DNA from: HGM04593 sp045588345
GTDB lineage: Bacteria; Bacteroidota; Bacteroidia; Bacteroidales; Bacteroidaceae
Assembly (NCBI GenBank): GCA_045588345.1
Contig: JAZNDZ010000065.1
Span: 1-31,319, forward strand
Reading direction: 5' to 3'
Length of the DNA stretch: 31,319 nucleotides
This document shows positions 7,799 through 17,467 of this stretch, one piece after another. The position numbers were made by a program, and so were the translations under genes. The notes beneath the pieces are model-generated. The model worked only from the letters and a program-made list of their open reading frames with translations, did not search any database and was not told where the DNA came from. Positions within the stretch are counted from its first letter, which is position 1; the number at the start of each line of letters is the position of its first letter.

Positions 7799-8215
7799 TT
7801 ACCATTTTCTGAATGCGCAACGGACTGAATCAGACTTTATTATAAGCATCTCGCTGTTCAAAAGTTCCACTCCGAAACGTACCGTATCACCATATATATA
7901 TAGGTTTGCCAATTCTTCAGGCACGCGTACACCGTCATTTCCGGGATAACGATAGAAATTATCCATAATAATGGAGTCACCGGTAAAATCAAAACATCCC
8001 ATATACCAGTTCACAGGATGCTCAGTTTCGGAATATATGCCCATCATTACCAGGTGACGTTGGAATGAATAGAACAGACTGTCAGGATACTCCACTCTAC
8101 CCGCCTTTTCAACATGCATAAGCCGCCACATACCATCCAAGTCACCGTTCACAAATATCTTCTCACAAGAGAAGAGCAACAATACCGAACAAATATATAA
8201 AAATTTCCTGAACAT
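7799..8215 (-). CDS. lipocalin-like lipoprotein in the capsule locus
   Basis: A 138-residue protein with a short hydrophobic leader and a lipobox ending LLLFSC, so a lipoprotein that is probably sorted to the outer membrane. The mature part begins with a GMWRLMHVE strand resembling the GxW start of lipocalin-like domains, followed by alternating beta-type segments. No catalytic motif is visible. It is six bases after the Wzi-like gene, and the pairing suggests a joint role in holding or anchoring the polysaccharide at the cell surface; this is inference. The family was assigned by resemblance only. Confidence 0.75.
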   Translation of the reverse strand: MFRKFLYICSVLLLFSCEKIFVNGDLDGMWRLMHVEKAGRVEYPDSLFYSFQRHLVMMGIYSETEHPVNWYMGCFDFTGDSIIMDNFYRYPGNDGVRVPEELANLYIYGDTVRFGVELLNSEMLIIKSDSVRCAFRKW

Positions 8216-8221
8216 ATCAAT

Positions 8222-9838
8222 TTACTTTAAAAGGCCAACCTTTATAAAAGAAACCATAACACCGCTATTGTTGCCTATGATATTGCTTTTGTCATGCGCA
8301 AACGAAGCCGACACCATCCAGGACCTCCCGGACGGAGCATACATAAAATCGGCCGACAAGGATGTCGTATAACGCTTCTTGAAAAAAGGATTCTCATACG
8401 TACCCCAATTCACACTGTAAGTATACAGCAAGCGGTACATGAACTCATTTCTACTGCCGAAAGAACCGTTTACCCCGACGTTATGTGCCTTCAAGCGATT
8501 AGCCTTGAATTCAAGGCTGCCGTCCTCATTGTATAACGGCGAAAAGACCAAAGGGTTACCGATGTTCATGCCGTAATAATGCCAGCCACTGTAAATAGCG
8601 TGGTTATAATAATTGTCCCAACCATCCATCTGCTCCTTGAAATAGGCATTAGGGTCATTGTAACAGGCACCGCTCTGGTCATACGTCGAAACATACTCAT
8701 ACTGTATATTCGAAATGAAACTCAAATATCCAGTCTTGTTCTTGAGCGATATTCCCAACATGATATCACGCCAAGGATAGTATACAATTTCTCTCTTGCC
8801 GTCAATGTTTGACTGATATTCAACAAAGAAGAGTTGCGAAAAGTCCTCAAACATGTGCTCTCCGTAAATCCTGATATCTACCGGTTTGGTGCTTAATGTA
8901 AGTGCAAGATGCCAGTTGCCTATCTGATTACCCGAGATATTCGACTGCTCAATATCAGGAGTCCTTTCATCTCCTCCTGCAGGCACGAAAGCTTTTAAAA
9001 AATCCTTCAGTTTAGTCGGCATAGACAACACCTTGCCACTGGAATGCGTATACACATCGCCACCAAATTGTGAATGCATCTCAAGCCCGCCTTCTACCTC
9101 CAAAGGGAATTTATCAAGATTACCGACCTTCATGAACAACGCCTTGCTATGGTAAAGAGCATAACGGTTATATTTGGCATTTGGGTTCACCGAAGTAAAG
9201 TCCTTCTGGAATCCGCTATCAAGAAATACTCCATAGGATATATGTCCGCGCAATTTAAGCCAATCCCCGGTTCCACGAACAGTCACATATTCTGGAACAT
9301 CAAAACGTATTTGCGGAACCGGTGTGCTATTGGCACTGGAAACAAGCCCGCCCGTACCCAACTCTGAAAGGTTGTTGAACGAGAATGAACGCAGCAAGCC
9401 GAATGCAGCATTCCCGCTATGGACACCGGTGTTACAGAAGTCCCTCATCTCGGGTAGGCGTTCCTTGGCACCCACACTTATTACGAACCATTTGTATGCC
9501 ACGTCGGCATACAGTTGCTGGACATTGGGATTATACTTCTGATTATATCCGACTTTAAGGTCAATCCCGGCAGAATATTTCCAACGGTTATTTCTGTCTA
9601 TTGCACCGTCAACAAGGACTCCGTACCTGAGATACCCGTTTACAGTATTGTACGACAACACACCGTTTCTGTTCGAAACCAGCCAGAAAGGAGCATTGTC
9701 TCCATGCGATGCAATAGTATTGAGTTGCACAAAATCCTTTATACTGTATCTCTCCTGCGCATGCGATGCGGATACATATAGCCACAACACGACGCACATA
9801 AACAGTAAAGAGCTCATATTTCTTTTTATAAACGACAT
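8222..9838 (-). CDS. Wzi-like capsule assembly outer-membrane protein
   Basis: A 538-residue predicted outer-membrane beta-barrel of the Wzi capsule-assembly family. The signal peptide is MSFIKRNMSSLLFMCVV... ending SHA. The mature N terminus has the family's APFWLVSNRNGVLS block, and the remainder alternates aromatic-rich strands (WYVS-type) and polar loops. It ends FIKVGLLK. ATG at 9838 was chosen over a GTG three codons upstream because it gives a clean signal peptide. Wzi proteins bind capsule at the surface in Gram-negative bacteria. It sits between the polymerase gene (21-30 bases upstream) and the lipocalin-like lipoprotein (6 bases downstream). Confidence 0.87.
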   Translation of the reverse strand: MSFIKRNMSSLLFMCVVLWLYVSASHAQERYSIKDFVQLNTIASHGDNAPFWLVSNRNGVLSYNTVNGYLRYGVLVDGAIDRNNRWKYSAGIDLKVGYNQKYNPNVQQLYADVAYKWFVISVGAKERLPEMRDFCNTGVHSGNAAFGLLRSFSFNNLSELGTGGLVSSANSTPVPQIRFDVPEYVTVRGTGDWLKLRGHISYGVFLDSGFQKDFTSVNPNAKYNRYALYHSKALFMKVGNLDKFPLEVEGGLEMHSQFGGDVYTHSSGKVLSMPTKLKDFLKAFVPAGGDERTPDIEQSNISGNQIGNWHLALTLSTKPVDIRIYGEHMFEDFSQLFFVEYQSNIDGKREIVYYPWRDIMLGISLKNKTGYLSFISNIQYEYVSTYDQSGACYNDPNAYFKEQMDGWDNYYNHAIYSGWHYYGMNIGNPLVFSPLYNEDGSLEFKANRLKAHNVGVNGSFGSRNEFMYRLLYTYSVNWGTYENPFFKKRYTTSLSADFMYAPSGRSWMVSASFAHDKSNIIGNNSGVMVSFIKVGLLK

Positions 9839-9868
9839 AAGAATCACATTTATCTATCCAATCACAGT

Positions 9869-10915
9869 TTAGAGCCTCAAAAGCTTATACAAAAATATAT
9901 TGGCCATTATAATTCCCATTGTATATATTATAACCAACAGTCGTCCTAACCAATGAGGCTTTATCAGCACAGCCAACAACGGCAGCAATATACAGTCAAT
10001 TATTGACACCAGTTCCTCTATTCGCATTGCTATTGGCGGAAGGAACGAGAGTCCGACATACAAACATATTGAATAGCAGAACACTTTCAACAATATCGGC
10101 ATATATGGATATTTCTCAGACAGAAACTTGTATTTCCATATAAGCATATAGTAGGAGAAGAGGCGTACCAATGCCATAATATTGAAGATATTTATCTCAA
10201 CCCAGACACCGCCTTCATACTCCATCAGGTCTTCATACATCTGAAGTTTCTGCTGTATGAAAGGTATGGGAATGTATTTTATAATATCCATACTGACCAT
10301 AGGGAACATATACATCACGATTGGAAATATAACAAGAATCCACATCGTCAGCGACGATAGACGCTTGTTCCCCAGGAAAGCCAAAGGCAGCAGCACCAGT
10401 GCCGAATAATGGAACAACGATGCTAAAGCAGCATATAACAGATATGTAACCTTTTTCCCCTCGGCCAAAGACGGTATTGAGAACAGGAATATTCCCGATG
10501 CGACAGCAACACGTATCTGCGTCATCTCCTGAATGATGAACAGATGCGTCACCCACACAAGAATCGACAGATACCAATATGGAGAAAGCCTTGTTATTGC
10601 ATGTATCTTGAGGGGAACAGCCAATATTGCGTATGTAACAAACAGCAACAACGGCTCTTTACACATACGTGCGAATCCATTTATCGCCTTGAAGGTCGGT
10701 TCTGTCAATTCCGCAGCCACGCCTGTCGGATTCTTGTAATACCCAAGATAAGCCATATAATCCTTGTCAATACCTTCGGGACGAAATGCGACATAAAGGA
10801 GCAAGACAAAACCTATAGAAATCAGCAAAAAAGCATTGTTCCGGATTTTTTCATCTTCAAAAAAAGCCAGAACAAGTATAAACAGGAATATAACAAAGAG
10901 TATTGCTACATACAT
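9869..10915 (-). CDS. wzy: EpsG-family / Wzy-like polysaccharide polymerase
   Basis: A 348-residue polytopic inner-membrane protein with about ten hydrophobic helices. The GIDKDYMAYLGYYKN segment and the following TEPTFKAINGF region are typical of EpsG-like polymerases. It most likely joins undecaprenyl-linked repeat units in the periplasm. As with all Wzy proteins, primary sequence is poorly conserved and the call leans on topology and position. Its place between the Wzz-like gene (12 bases upstream) and the Wzi gene, with a Wzx flippase in the same operon, supports it. Confidence 0.83.
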   Translation of the reverse strand: MYVAILFVIFLFILVLAFFEDEKIRNNAFLLISIGFVLLLYVAFRPEGIDKDYMAYLGYYKNPTGVAAELTEPTFKAINGFARMCKEPLLLFVTYAILAVPLKIHAITRLSPYWYLSILVWVTHLFIIQEMTQIRVAVASGIFLFSIPSLAEGKKVTYLLYAALASLFHYSALVLLPLAFLGNKRLSSLTMWILVIFPIVMYMFPMVSMDIIKYIPIPFIQQKLQMYEDLMEYEGGVWVEINIFNIMALVRLFSYYMLIWKYKFLSEKYPYMPILLKVFCYSICLYVGLSFLPPIAMRIEELVSIIDCILLPLLAVLIKPHWLGRLLVIIYTMGIIMANIFLYKLLRL

Positions 10916-10927
10916 ATATCATTACCC

Positions 10928-11992
10928 CTACTCACTGGCAGTGTTCTCTGTGCCATTATATTTCTTATACACCTGTATCACAACGCAGACAAGAGCCGAC
11001 ACAATTGCCATAAAAAGCGTAACGAGCATCCTCTTGGGCCCTGCAGGCTTAACAGGAACTGTAGCATTCTGCAATACAGTGAACACAGGAGTACGCTTCT
11101 GCACTTCAGATTCATTCAGCAACTTCTGCTGGCACAAAGTGCTGTAAATATTGAAAGCCAGTTGCATTTCACTCGCAAGCCGCTCTTCTTCAACCTGATA
11201 CGCCTTCTTTGCCAACCCTTGATGCTTGTCGACATAATCAGCATATATAGCCTGAGCCTTCACATAATTCACATACGCAGTATCACACATTGCCGTCGAA
11301 TGCATAAGCTCGTTCTTGTTTTTACCGGTACGGTATTTTGTCATGAATGACTGCAATTCGTTTTTTACGACATTTGCCATGTTGGCAGCGACATAAGGGT
11401 CCTGAGCCTTAAGTGTAAGCGTTATCACACCGGTCTTTTCATCAACGGAGCAACCAATGGAAGCCGAGACCCTCTGCAACAGATTATATTCACCACTTGT
11501 CAACTGGAACGGGTCAATCTTATACTCATCATCGGCATTATACGGCTCCGATGAAGATGCAAATATCCCTTTCACCATACCAATAAGTGTTGCCCACCAT
11601 GGAGATTTCTCACACTTCATTATATACTCTCCGTAACTGCCTTTGAAACCTCCATCCTGTGTCTCTACTGCGGACTCCAGAACCGGAACCAGGAAGTCAG
11701 TAGATTCTACTATGTCAGGATAAAACTCAGGCATGATGGCATCAACTCCGGAACCGGACATATTTATATCCAATATCGATGCTGCAGCACTTAATGCACC
11801 GCCCCCCATCTGATTTTCACCATATTCGGGAGCGAGCATGACCTTTGCCACATAATAGCGAGGCACACACAACACAAGGGCAATGGTCACAGCAACAGTG
11901 ACAACAACCGCCACAAGTATTTTTCTCCAACTCTCCTTTATGACCCCAAATACCAGGTCCAGACGGATTTCATTCTTTATAATCGGCTCCAT
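10928..11992 (-). CDS. Wzz-type chain-length determinant protein
   Basis: A 354-residue Wzz/PCP-family inner-membrane protein. One transmembrane helix lies near residues 28-48, a long periplasmic part rich in helices contains PFQLTSGEYNLLQRV and VAANMANVVKNEL, and a second helix follows a PVKPAGPKRMLV motif near residue 325. The P-rich segment before the second helix is the PCP signature. No Walker motif or Tyr-rich tail is present, so there is no fused Wzc-type kinase, and no separate kinase gene is visible in the window. It sets polymer length with the Wzy-like protein encoded next. Confidence 0.9.
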   Translation of the reverse strand: MEPIIKNEIRLDLVFGVIKESWRKILVAVVVTVAVTIALVLCVPRYYVAKVMLAPEYGENQMGGGALSAAASILDINMSGSGVDAIMPEFYPDIVESTDFLVPVLESAVETQDGGFKGSYGEYIMKCEKSPWWATLIGMVKGIFASSSEPYNADDEYKIDPFQLTSGEYNLLQRVSASIGCSVDEKTGVITLTLKAQDPYVAANMANVVKNELQSFMTKYRTGKNKNELMHSTAMCDTAYVNYVKAQAIYADYVDKHQGLAKKAYQVEEERLASEMQLAFNIYSTLCQQKLLNESEVQKRTPVFTVLQNATVPVKPAGPKRMLVTLFMAIVSALVCVVIQVYKKYNGTENTASE

Positions 11993-11993
11993 A

Positions 11994-12647
11994 TCATTTG
12001 TTTTCTTGTTCCAATAGATTTCTTATTACTCTTGCCGGATTGCCTGCTGCAACACAATAGGGAGGTATATCCTTGGTGACCACAGAGTTTGCGCCAATAA
12101 CTGAATGGTCGCCTATTGTAACTCCGGGCATAATCATGCAACCCTCTCCTATTGCTACATGCGTTCCTATGATTACCGGCCCTTTTGAATAAAGTTTCCT
12201 GTGCCTGGGCGGCAACTTCAAATCCTCAAGTTCTGTAGTGCCGTGAGTATGGTCTGTTATATATGTCCTGGCACCCATTGTCGTATAATCACCAATCTCT
12301 ACACGGTTGATGCAACCTATGTGACATGAAATCTGGATTACAACATTATTACCTATCTTAAGTTGCGGTTCAAAACGCTGCCTCGCATGCGGATAATATG
12401 TCACGGCATCAATACGCGCCAAACGGCAAATCTCAACATTGTCACCAACAAGAATATACTTTGCACCATTCATAATCAATGGAGAACCTATGACACGCAG
12501 ATTCTTGGCACCCTTGAGGCGATGCCGTATTATAGCAGAGTACACCATGTTTGATACACTATCTGCAAAAGCCGAAACTCTCGCATTCCACAAGAATGCC
12601 AATGGCAAGGAGGCTATATATACGAGTTTTGCAAACAAGTTTCTCAT
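11994..12647 (-). CDS. hexapeptide-repeat acyltransferase (WbbJ/CysE-like)
   Basis: A 217-residue left-handed beta-helix acyltransferase. Repeated hexapeptide turns (VEICRLARIDAV, IGNNVVIQISCHIG, VEIGDYTTMG, VAIGEGCMIMPGVTIGDHSVIG) lead to the family ending VVTKDIPPYCVAAGNPARVI. The ITDHTHG segment carries the likely catalytic His. It probably O-acetylates a capsule sugar using acetyl-CoA. Its ATG overlaps the flippase stop by four bases (ATGA), which indicates translational coupling, and the chain-length gene starts one base after its stop. Confidence 0.92.
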   Translation of the reverse strand: MRNLFAKLVYIASLPLAFLWNARVSAFADSVSNMVYSAIIRHRLKGAKNLRVIGSPLIMNGAKYILVGDNVEICRLARIDAVTYYPHARQRFEPQLKIGNNVVIQISCHIGCINRVEIGDYTTMGARTYITDHTHGTTELEDLKLPPRHRKLYSKGPVIIGTHVAIGEGCMIMPGVTIGDHSVIGANSVVTKDIPPYCVAAGNPARVIRNLLEQENK

Positions 12648-14149
12648 TTCAGTTTAATTTTTCTTAATACAAAGTCGCGTTCCTGCCTGCTAAGGCCGAG
12701 AAGAAACACACACACAGCAACCCAAACATCAAGCACTGCGCAAACAAGCACTGCATACATTCCCTCATAGGAAGCATAATATGGACGGAGTATCAGCAAG
12801 GGGACAAAGCACATTACTCCGACCTTAAGTATAGGCACAATCACCTGCAAGGAGAAATCTTTCACCGAGAAGCCGAACAGCCCGCGGCACAGCCACATAC
12901 GCAACAACTGAGCCATTATTGTAGTTGCCAGCAACGACCAAAATACAGCCTGCGGTTCAGCACCGGCCTTCAACGCAATAAAGGCGACAGGCAAAGTACA
13001 GAGCATTGCACCGCCTACAATTATCTGGTAATTCCTGATATTTCCCGTTGCCGAAGCACCTACCATCAGTGGATTGGCGACAGTCTCTACCACAGAAACA
13101 CAAAGTAGAATACGCACGAACATTGCCGTATGAGGCGGATATTCACCAATCCAAACATCAAGCAGATTTTCAGTGAGCAGCAACAACGGAACCATAAGGA
13201 AGAGCATGAGCATAAACGACACACGCGATGAAACAAGTATCAACGAATTCATCTTGCTGCTTTCACCTGCAGCATAACTCTTGGTTATCTGAGGATTGAT
13301 TGCTGTCTGAAAACTGTTTATAAAAGATACAACCGCAGTCTGCACCTGAAAAGCGATGCCTCTTGCTGCATTCACCACAGGACCACCAACAACATTCAGC
13401 ATAAGGTTCAATCCTTGCGTGTTGCACATTATAGCAGTATTCCCGATTGTGTTCCAGCCCAAGAAACCGAGCATGCTCCTGAACACAGACTTGTCGAACT
13501 TTGAAACAAAACGGACTTCTTTATACGCGCACCGGCAATAGATACCGTAAATAGCCCTGACTACAATAGCAGCCACGAACAAGAGCAATGCATACATGCG
13601 CAACCTGCCGTTCTCAAAGAGGAACAAAGATATTGCCGCTGATAGTTTGAGCAACACATCAACTATCGTTATTGCAGCAAAAGCACCCATATGCTCATGC
13701 GCAATTATCAGTGCATTGTACGGCACACTTACTATTGTCACAAAACTGCTTGCAAGCGCCACATAGAAAACGAACAATGCGTCAGCAGTTCTCCCGGCAG
13801 GCAGATTCATAAATTCCTGTATATACCAGGTTCCAAGCAATGCTCCTGCCGAAACGATGCAAACGCCGAAAATAATGTGTATTATAAGACTATGCGAAAA
13901 AATCTTGCTCAATTTGCGGTTGTCATTCTCGGCAAGAGTATATGTTATGAAGCGTTGGGTACAATTGAGCATGGAGTTGTTAAGGAACAGCATTGCAACA
14001 ACAACGCTGCCAACAACGTCATAGATACCGTAATCAACAAAACCCAAAGCTTTAATGACAATGCGAGAGGTATAAAGATATACCGCCATTTGGAACAGCA
14101 TTCTCAAATAAAGAATAACTGTGTTTCGTATTATACGCTTGTCACTCAT
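12644..14149 (-). CDS. wzx: Wzx-type oligosaccharide flippase
   Basis: A 501-residue polytopic membrane protein of the polysaccharide transporter (PST/MOP) family with about 12-14 helices. The N-terminal TSRIVIKALGFVDYGIYDVVG block and the NNSMLNCTQRFITY segment are typical of Bacteroidetes O-antigen/capsule flippases. It moves the lipid-linked repeat unit across the inner membrane. ATG at 14149 (MSDKRIIRN) was preferred to the TTG at 14200, which would overlap the preceding gene by 29 bases and add residues unlike the family. It is followed in a 4-base overlap by the acyltransferase gene. Confidence 0.92.
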   Translation of the reverse strand: MSDKRIIRNTVILYLRMLFQMAVYLYTSRIVIKALGFVDYGIYDVVGSVVVAMLFLNNSMLNCTQRFITYTLAENDNRKLSKIFSHSLIIHIIFGVCIVSAGALLGTWYIQEFMNLPAGRTADALFVFYVALASSFVTIVSVPYNALIIAHEHMGAFAAITIVDVLLKLSAAISLFLFENGRLRMYALLLFVAAIVVRAIYGIYCRCAYKEVRFVSKFDKSVFRSMLGFLGWNTIGNTAIMCNTQGLNLMLNVVGGPVVNAARGIAFQVQTAVVSFINSFQTAINPQITKSYAAGESSKMNSLILVSSRVSFMLMLFLMVPLLLLTENLLDVWIGEYPPHTAMFVRILLCVSVVETVANPLMVGASATGNIRNYQIIVGGAMLCTLPVAFIALKAGAEPQAVFWSLLATTIMAQLLRMWLCRGLFGFSVKDFSLQVIVPILKVGVMCFVPLLILRPYYASYEGMYAVLVCAVLDVWVAVCVFLLGLSRQERDFVLRKIKLK

Positions 14150-14171
14150 CTGCAGAATTGCTAACACTGGA

Positions 14172-16625
14172 TTATTTAAGCAAGGTGGCAATCGTTGCAA
14201 TCATAGTAGCGATTGAGGCCGAGGTGGTTCCTATGGCCAACCACTCTGCCGCTGTGAGTTTCTTTGAGATATCCTTTGTCGGAATAACAATTTCGCAACC
14301 GGGCTTTATATCAGAACTCTTCAGTTTTGAAATCTTTTTTACAGAACCGTTCATATAAATGGCATAGACACCGCGTTTCTTTGCGACATCGGTATAACCG
14401 CCGGCATGCTCTATGTAATAACTCAACTTCTCACCTTCCTTGTAATTTATGGTTATGGGATAACGCACCTCGCCACTTATTTTTACAGTATTCACGCGTT
14501 GCGGAACTATAAGCACATCATTCTCACGCAACACAATGTCCTCATCTGAACCAGGTTCAGCAACAGCCATATCAAGATTGATGGCAACATTATAGACATT
14601 ATTCAAATTGAGTTTGAGATCCAAAAGCGAATCGGCAAGCGCTATATCGTACTCTTCATTGGAACGCAATCCTTCTTCATACGTTTCAATCTGCAGAATT
14701 TTCATCATGCTTTCACGTTGCGCACGTTCCTCGGGAGTCATCACGCGATAAAGGCGTGCGCCTTCGGGGAATGCCGACTCCGATAATCCGCCGGCTGCAT
14801 TCACAAGGTCACTGAGCCTATAATTACGGTTATGCATTGCAAAGTCACCTACAAAGTTCACAGCACCTCTGACGGTAACGCTCTTTGTCAATGATACTGC
14901 AGGGCTCTTGCGCACATGGACTTCGTCAAACGGCTCAAGGATAAAACCAGATTCACCATCTATCACAAACCCGTCTTTCAATGCAAAACTGTAGCAGAAC
15001 GTTGTTGTGTCACTCTCGACCAATGCTTTGGAATTGTATCTTCTACGGTACACATCGACTTTTGCAGTTGAAGCCACGCGTGTGAGACCACCGGCCTGGA
15101 GAACAAAATCCTCAAGTGTCGTATTCTCGGCAAACTCATACACGCCGGGAAAATTAACTTCACCCGATATACTCAGTGTCTCTTTGCCGCGCATATCCAG
15201 TACCGATGGTATGAACAGCACGTCTTCTTTGCGGAGTTCTACATCGGGAGCCGTTCCGCTCAATATGCCATCAATATCAACAGCCAGCACCTCAAGCCTT
15301 CTGTCTACCATTCGGCGATGCATTACCGCACGCGCTGTAAATGCATCCTCACGCAAACCGTCAGCTATTTCAATAAGGTCATGTACTGTATTGACTTTTT
15401 TACCCAATTCATACATTCCGGGCTGGAACACAGCACCCCTTACCTCAACCATATTCGAGAAACGCGGTGTTATAGAGTCTACATAAATGGAGTCACCATC
15501 AGCAAGTTTAAAGGAACCAAAGGCATTTTTCTCTACCGTATGCACAGAATACTCCTTTCCACTTTTGCGTATTACCCTTACGTTCTTCGTGTGTGCATCG
15601 CCCAAGAAACCTCCCACATAAGACATTAGGGCCGAAAGGGTCTCATTGTCTTTCATCTCGTACTTCATGGGACGTTTCACTTTACCTTGGATATTCACTA
15701 TTGCGTCATAAGGACCAACTATAATCAGGTCGTTATCCTGAAGGCGGATGTTTCCGACATTATTACCATTGATAATATAGTCATACACATCAATGCGGGA
15801 CACCTGTTTTCCCTTACGGAAAACCTTTATGTCGCGCAAAGTACCCATATTGCTTATTCCGCCTGCATTGTACAATGCATTGAACAAGGTTGAAAAAGCG
15901 CTCATGGTATATGAACCCGGAGCAACCACATCACCCACAATCTCAACCTTTACGCTGCGTGTAGTGCCCACAGAAAGCGTTATTGATGAACCGCTATAGA
16001 ATTTTCCCAACGTATCCTTTACATAAGCGTTAGCCTCCTCAACGGTAAGACCAGCGAGTTTGACCGGCCCCACACCCTCTACTACAACATGTCCATCGGG
16101 AGAAATAACTCTTTCAATACTCTGCTGCGATGCACCCCAGATATCAATTATCACCTGGTCGCCTGCGCCAAGGACATAATCTGCCGGTGTGGGAATATTC
16201 ATCGCAGGTTCAAAAGTCAGGAGTTCATTATTGAAAAGGTTGCGGCCATAGACATCATCTTTACTTGACCGTTCCTGTCCCTCGTCCACTTGCTTGGTTT
16301 CCAAAGACGAAACGATCTCCTGCATGTGCTCTTGATTATTGGAGTAGAGGAAACCGGCCGATTCATTTTCACGTATTCGCTGTTCTCCTGTTTCTGAATC
16401 AAGACTTGCCTCCCTGGCTTGCAGCGATTTGTTTTTAATTCTCTGCAACTGCGCAGGTGTCACTCCCTTTTCAATCAGTTTCTTGGCAATAGCAGCCTCG
16501 GAACGGCCTTTTTCTCTTTCCGAAACAACAAATTTCAGAACCTGTTCATCGTTCAGGTTCTGCGCCACAACACTTTCTATCGCAAAAAGTGCAAATATCA
16601 AAAGAGGGAAAATATATCTATTCAT
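14172..16625 (-). CDS. SLBB-domain polysaccharide export protein (Wza-like, large form)
   Basis: An 817-residue exported protein with a signal peptide ending VVAQ and no lipobox Cys. Residues about 25-70 form a charged helical region (EREKGRSEAAIAKKL, IEKGVTPAQL). A poly-export domain follows (PADYVLGAGDQVIIDIWG, about 130-215), then about six SLBB-type repeats with the G-x-V...PG.Y pattern. The C-terminal 25 residues are hydrophobic (IGTTSASIATMIATIATLL) and could be a membrane helix, as in Wza. It is twice the length of E. coli Wza, as is usual in Bacteroidetes. It starts four bases after the priming transferase stop. Confidence 0.93.
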   Translation of the reverse strand: MNRYIFPLLIFALFAIESVVAQNLNDEQVLKFVVSEREKGRSEAAIAKKLIEKGVTPAQLQRIKNKSLQAREASLDSETGEQRIRENESAGFLYSNNQEHMQEIVSSLETKQVDEGQERSSKDDVYGRNLFNNELLTFEPAMNIPTPADYVLGAGDQVIIDIWGASQQSIERVISPDGHVVVEGVGPVKLAGLTVEEANAYVKDTLGKFYSGSSITLSVGTTRSVKVEIVGDVVAPGSYTMSAFSTLFNALYNAGGISNMGTLRDIKVFRKGKQVSRIDVYDYIINGNNVGNIRLQDNDLIIVGPYDAIVNIQGKVKRPMKYEMKDNETLSALMSYVGGFLGDAHTKNVRVIRKSGKEYSVHTVEKNAFGSFKLADGDSIYVDSITPRFSNMVEVRGAVFQPGMYELGKKVNTVHDLIEIADGLREDAFTARAVMHRRMVDRRLEVLAVDIDGILSGTAPDVELRKEDVLFIPSVLDMRGKETLSISGEVNFPGVYEFAENTTLEDFVLQAGGLTRVASTAKVDVYRRRYNSKALVESDTTTFCYSFALKDGFVIDGESGFILEPFDEVHVRKSPAVSLTKSVTVRGAVNFVGDFAMHNRNYRLSDLVNAAGGLSESAFPEGARLYRVMTPEERAQRESMMKILQIETYEEGLRSNEEYDIALADSLLDLKLNLNNVYNVAINLDMAVAEPGSDEDIVLRENDVLIVPQRVNTVKISGEVRYPITINYKEGEKLSYYIEHAGGYTDVAKKRGVYAIYMNGSVKKISKLKSSDIKPGCEIVIPTKDISKKLTAAEWLAIGTTSASIATMIATIATLLK

Positions 16626-16629
16626 CTGC

Positions 16630-17235
16630 TTAGAATTTTTTACCGTTGATTATGTATACGACCGTTGTTACAATGAGTTTGAAATCAAGGTACAAAGAGC
16701 GTGTCCTCAAATACTCAAGGTCCATTTCAAGACGCTTGAGCATCTTTTCCAAAGTGTCGGTGTAGCCGTTGTGTATTGTCGCCTTCGAGGTCAATCCCGG
16801 ACGCATTAGGAATATGTAGTCATAATCGGGATTTTCCTTGCGTATCTTGTCAATGAAATATTGACGTTCAGGACGCGGGCCAACGAAAGACATGTCACCT
16901 TTCAGCACATTGAAAAGTTGCGGAAGTTCGTCAAGGTGGTGTTCACGCAAAAAACGACCTACAGGTGTAAGCCTTTCGTCACCTTTCTTTGCAAGTTGAG
17001 GTTCACCGTTACATTCAGAATCCATGCGCATTGTCCTGAACTTGTATATTTTGAACGGTTTTCCTTTGTAACCGATTCGCTCCTGACTGAATATCACGCT
17101 TCCGTCGTTCTGGACCTTGAGCATTATATACACTATGAGATAGACCGGTAACAAAAAGAAAATCCCCCAAAACGAACAAAATATATCAAACAAGCGTTTT
17201 ATTGTGCGTTCAAAGGCATTCATGCCATCTTTCAT
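16630..17235 (-). CDS. undecaprenyl-phosphate sugar-1-phosphate transferase (priming enzyme)
   Basis: A 201-residue monotopic transferase of the bacterial sugar transferase family (short, PglC-like form). It contains a hydrophobic hairpin near the N terminus (SFWGIFFLLPVYLIVYIML), then KIYKFRTMRMDSE. LDELPQLFNVLKGDMSFVGPRPE carries the catalytic Asp-Glu pair, and a RPGLTSKATI tail follows. It starts polymer synthesis by moving a hexose-1-phosphate onto undecaprenyl phosphate. ATG at 17235 was chosen because GGAG lies six bases upstream; in-frame ATG at 17241 and TTG at 17247 are alternatives. First gene of the polysaccharide operon. Confidence 0.94.
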   Translation of the reverse strand: MKDGMNAFERTIKRLFDIFCSFWGIFFLLPVYLIVYIMLKVQNDGSVIFSQERIGYKGKPFKIYKFRTMRMDSECNGEPQLAKKGDERLTPVGRFLREHHLDELPQLFNVLKGDMSFVGPRPERQYFIDKIRKENPDYDYIFLMRPGLTSKATIHNGYTDTLEKMLKRLEMDLEYLRTRSLYLDFKLIVTTVVYIINGKKF

Positions 17236-17299
17236 AACCATCTCCAAATTATTATCAGTTCAACATCAATAGTCAGTTACTATTGTAACTCCCTTTTAA

Positions 17300-17307
17300 C
17301 AAAAATA
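17300..17307 (-). promoter_or_regulatory. candidate -7 box for the polysaccharide operon
   Basis: The minus strand reads TATTTTTG, a TAnnTTTG match, about 65 bases before the priming transferase. The nearest TTTG upstream is 25 bases away. A perfect AGTTAC-TATT-GTAACT dyad lies between this box and the start codon (17275-17290). No invertible-repeat pair and no UpxY-type antiterminator gene are visible around it. Confidence 0.35.
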
Positions 17308-17467
17308 TTGCAAAGAAAGCACTTTTTTTGTTCAAAAAAAAATGTATTCACACAAAAAAGGCAAGCAGAATCGCCTGACGACGCGTTTCAACAGGGTACC
17401 TGATTGATTACAAGCGCTTTTCACATATTCAAGGCATAAACAACTTCATATTACAACAGCGCCACTC

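Noticed and set aside
10544..11350. 268-codon plus-strand reading frame
   Set aside because: Antisense to the polymerase and chain-length genes.
17248..17467. Invertible capsule promoter
   Set aside because: No pair of inverted repeats flanking the region was found, only a 6-bp dyad; no recombinase gene nearby.
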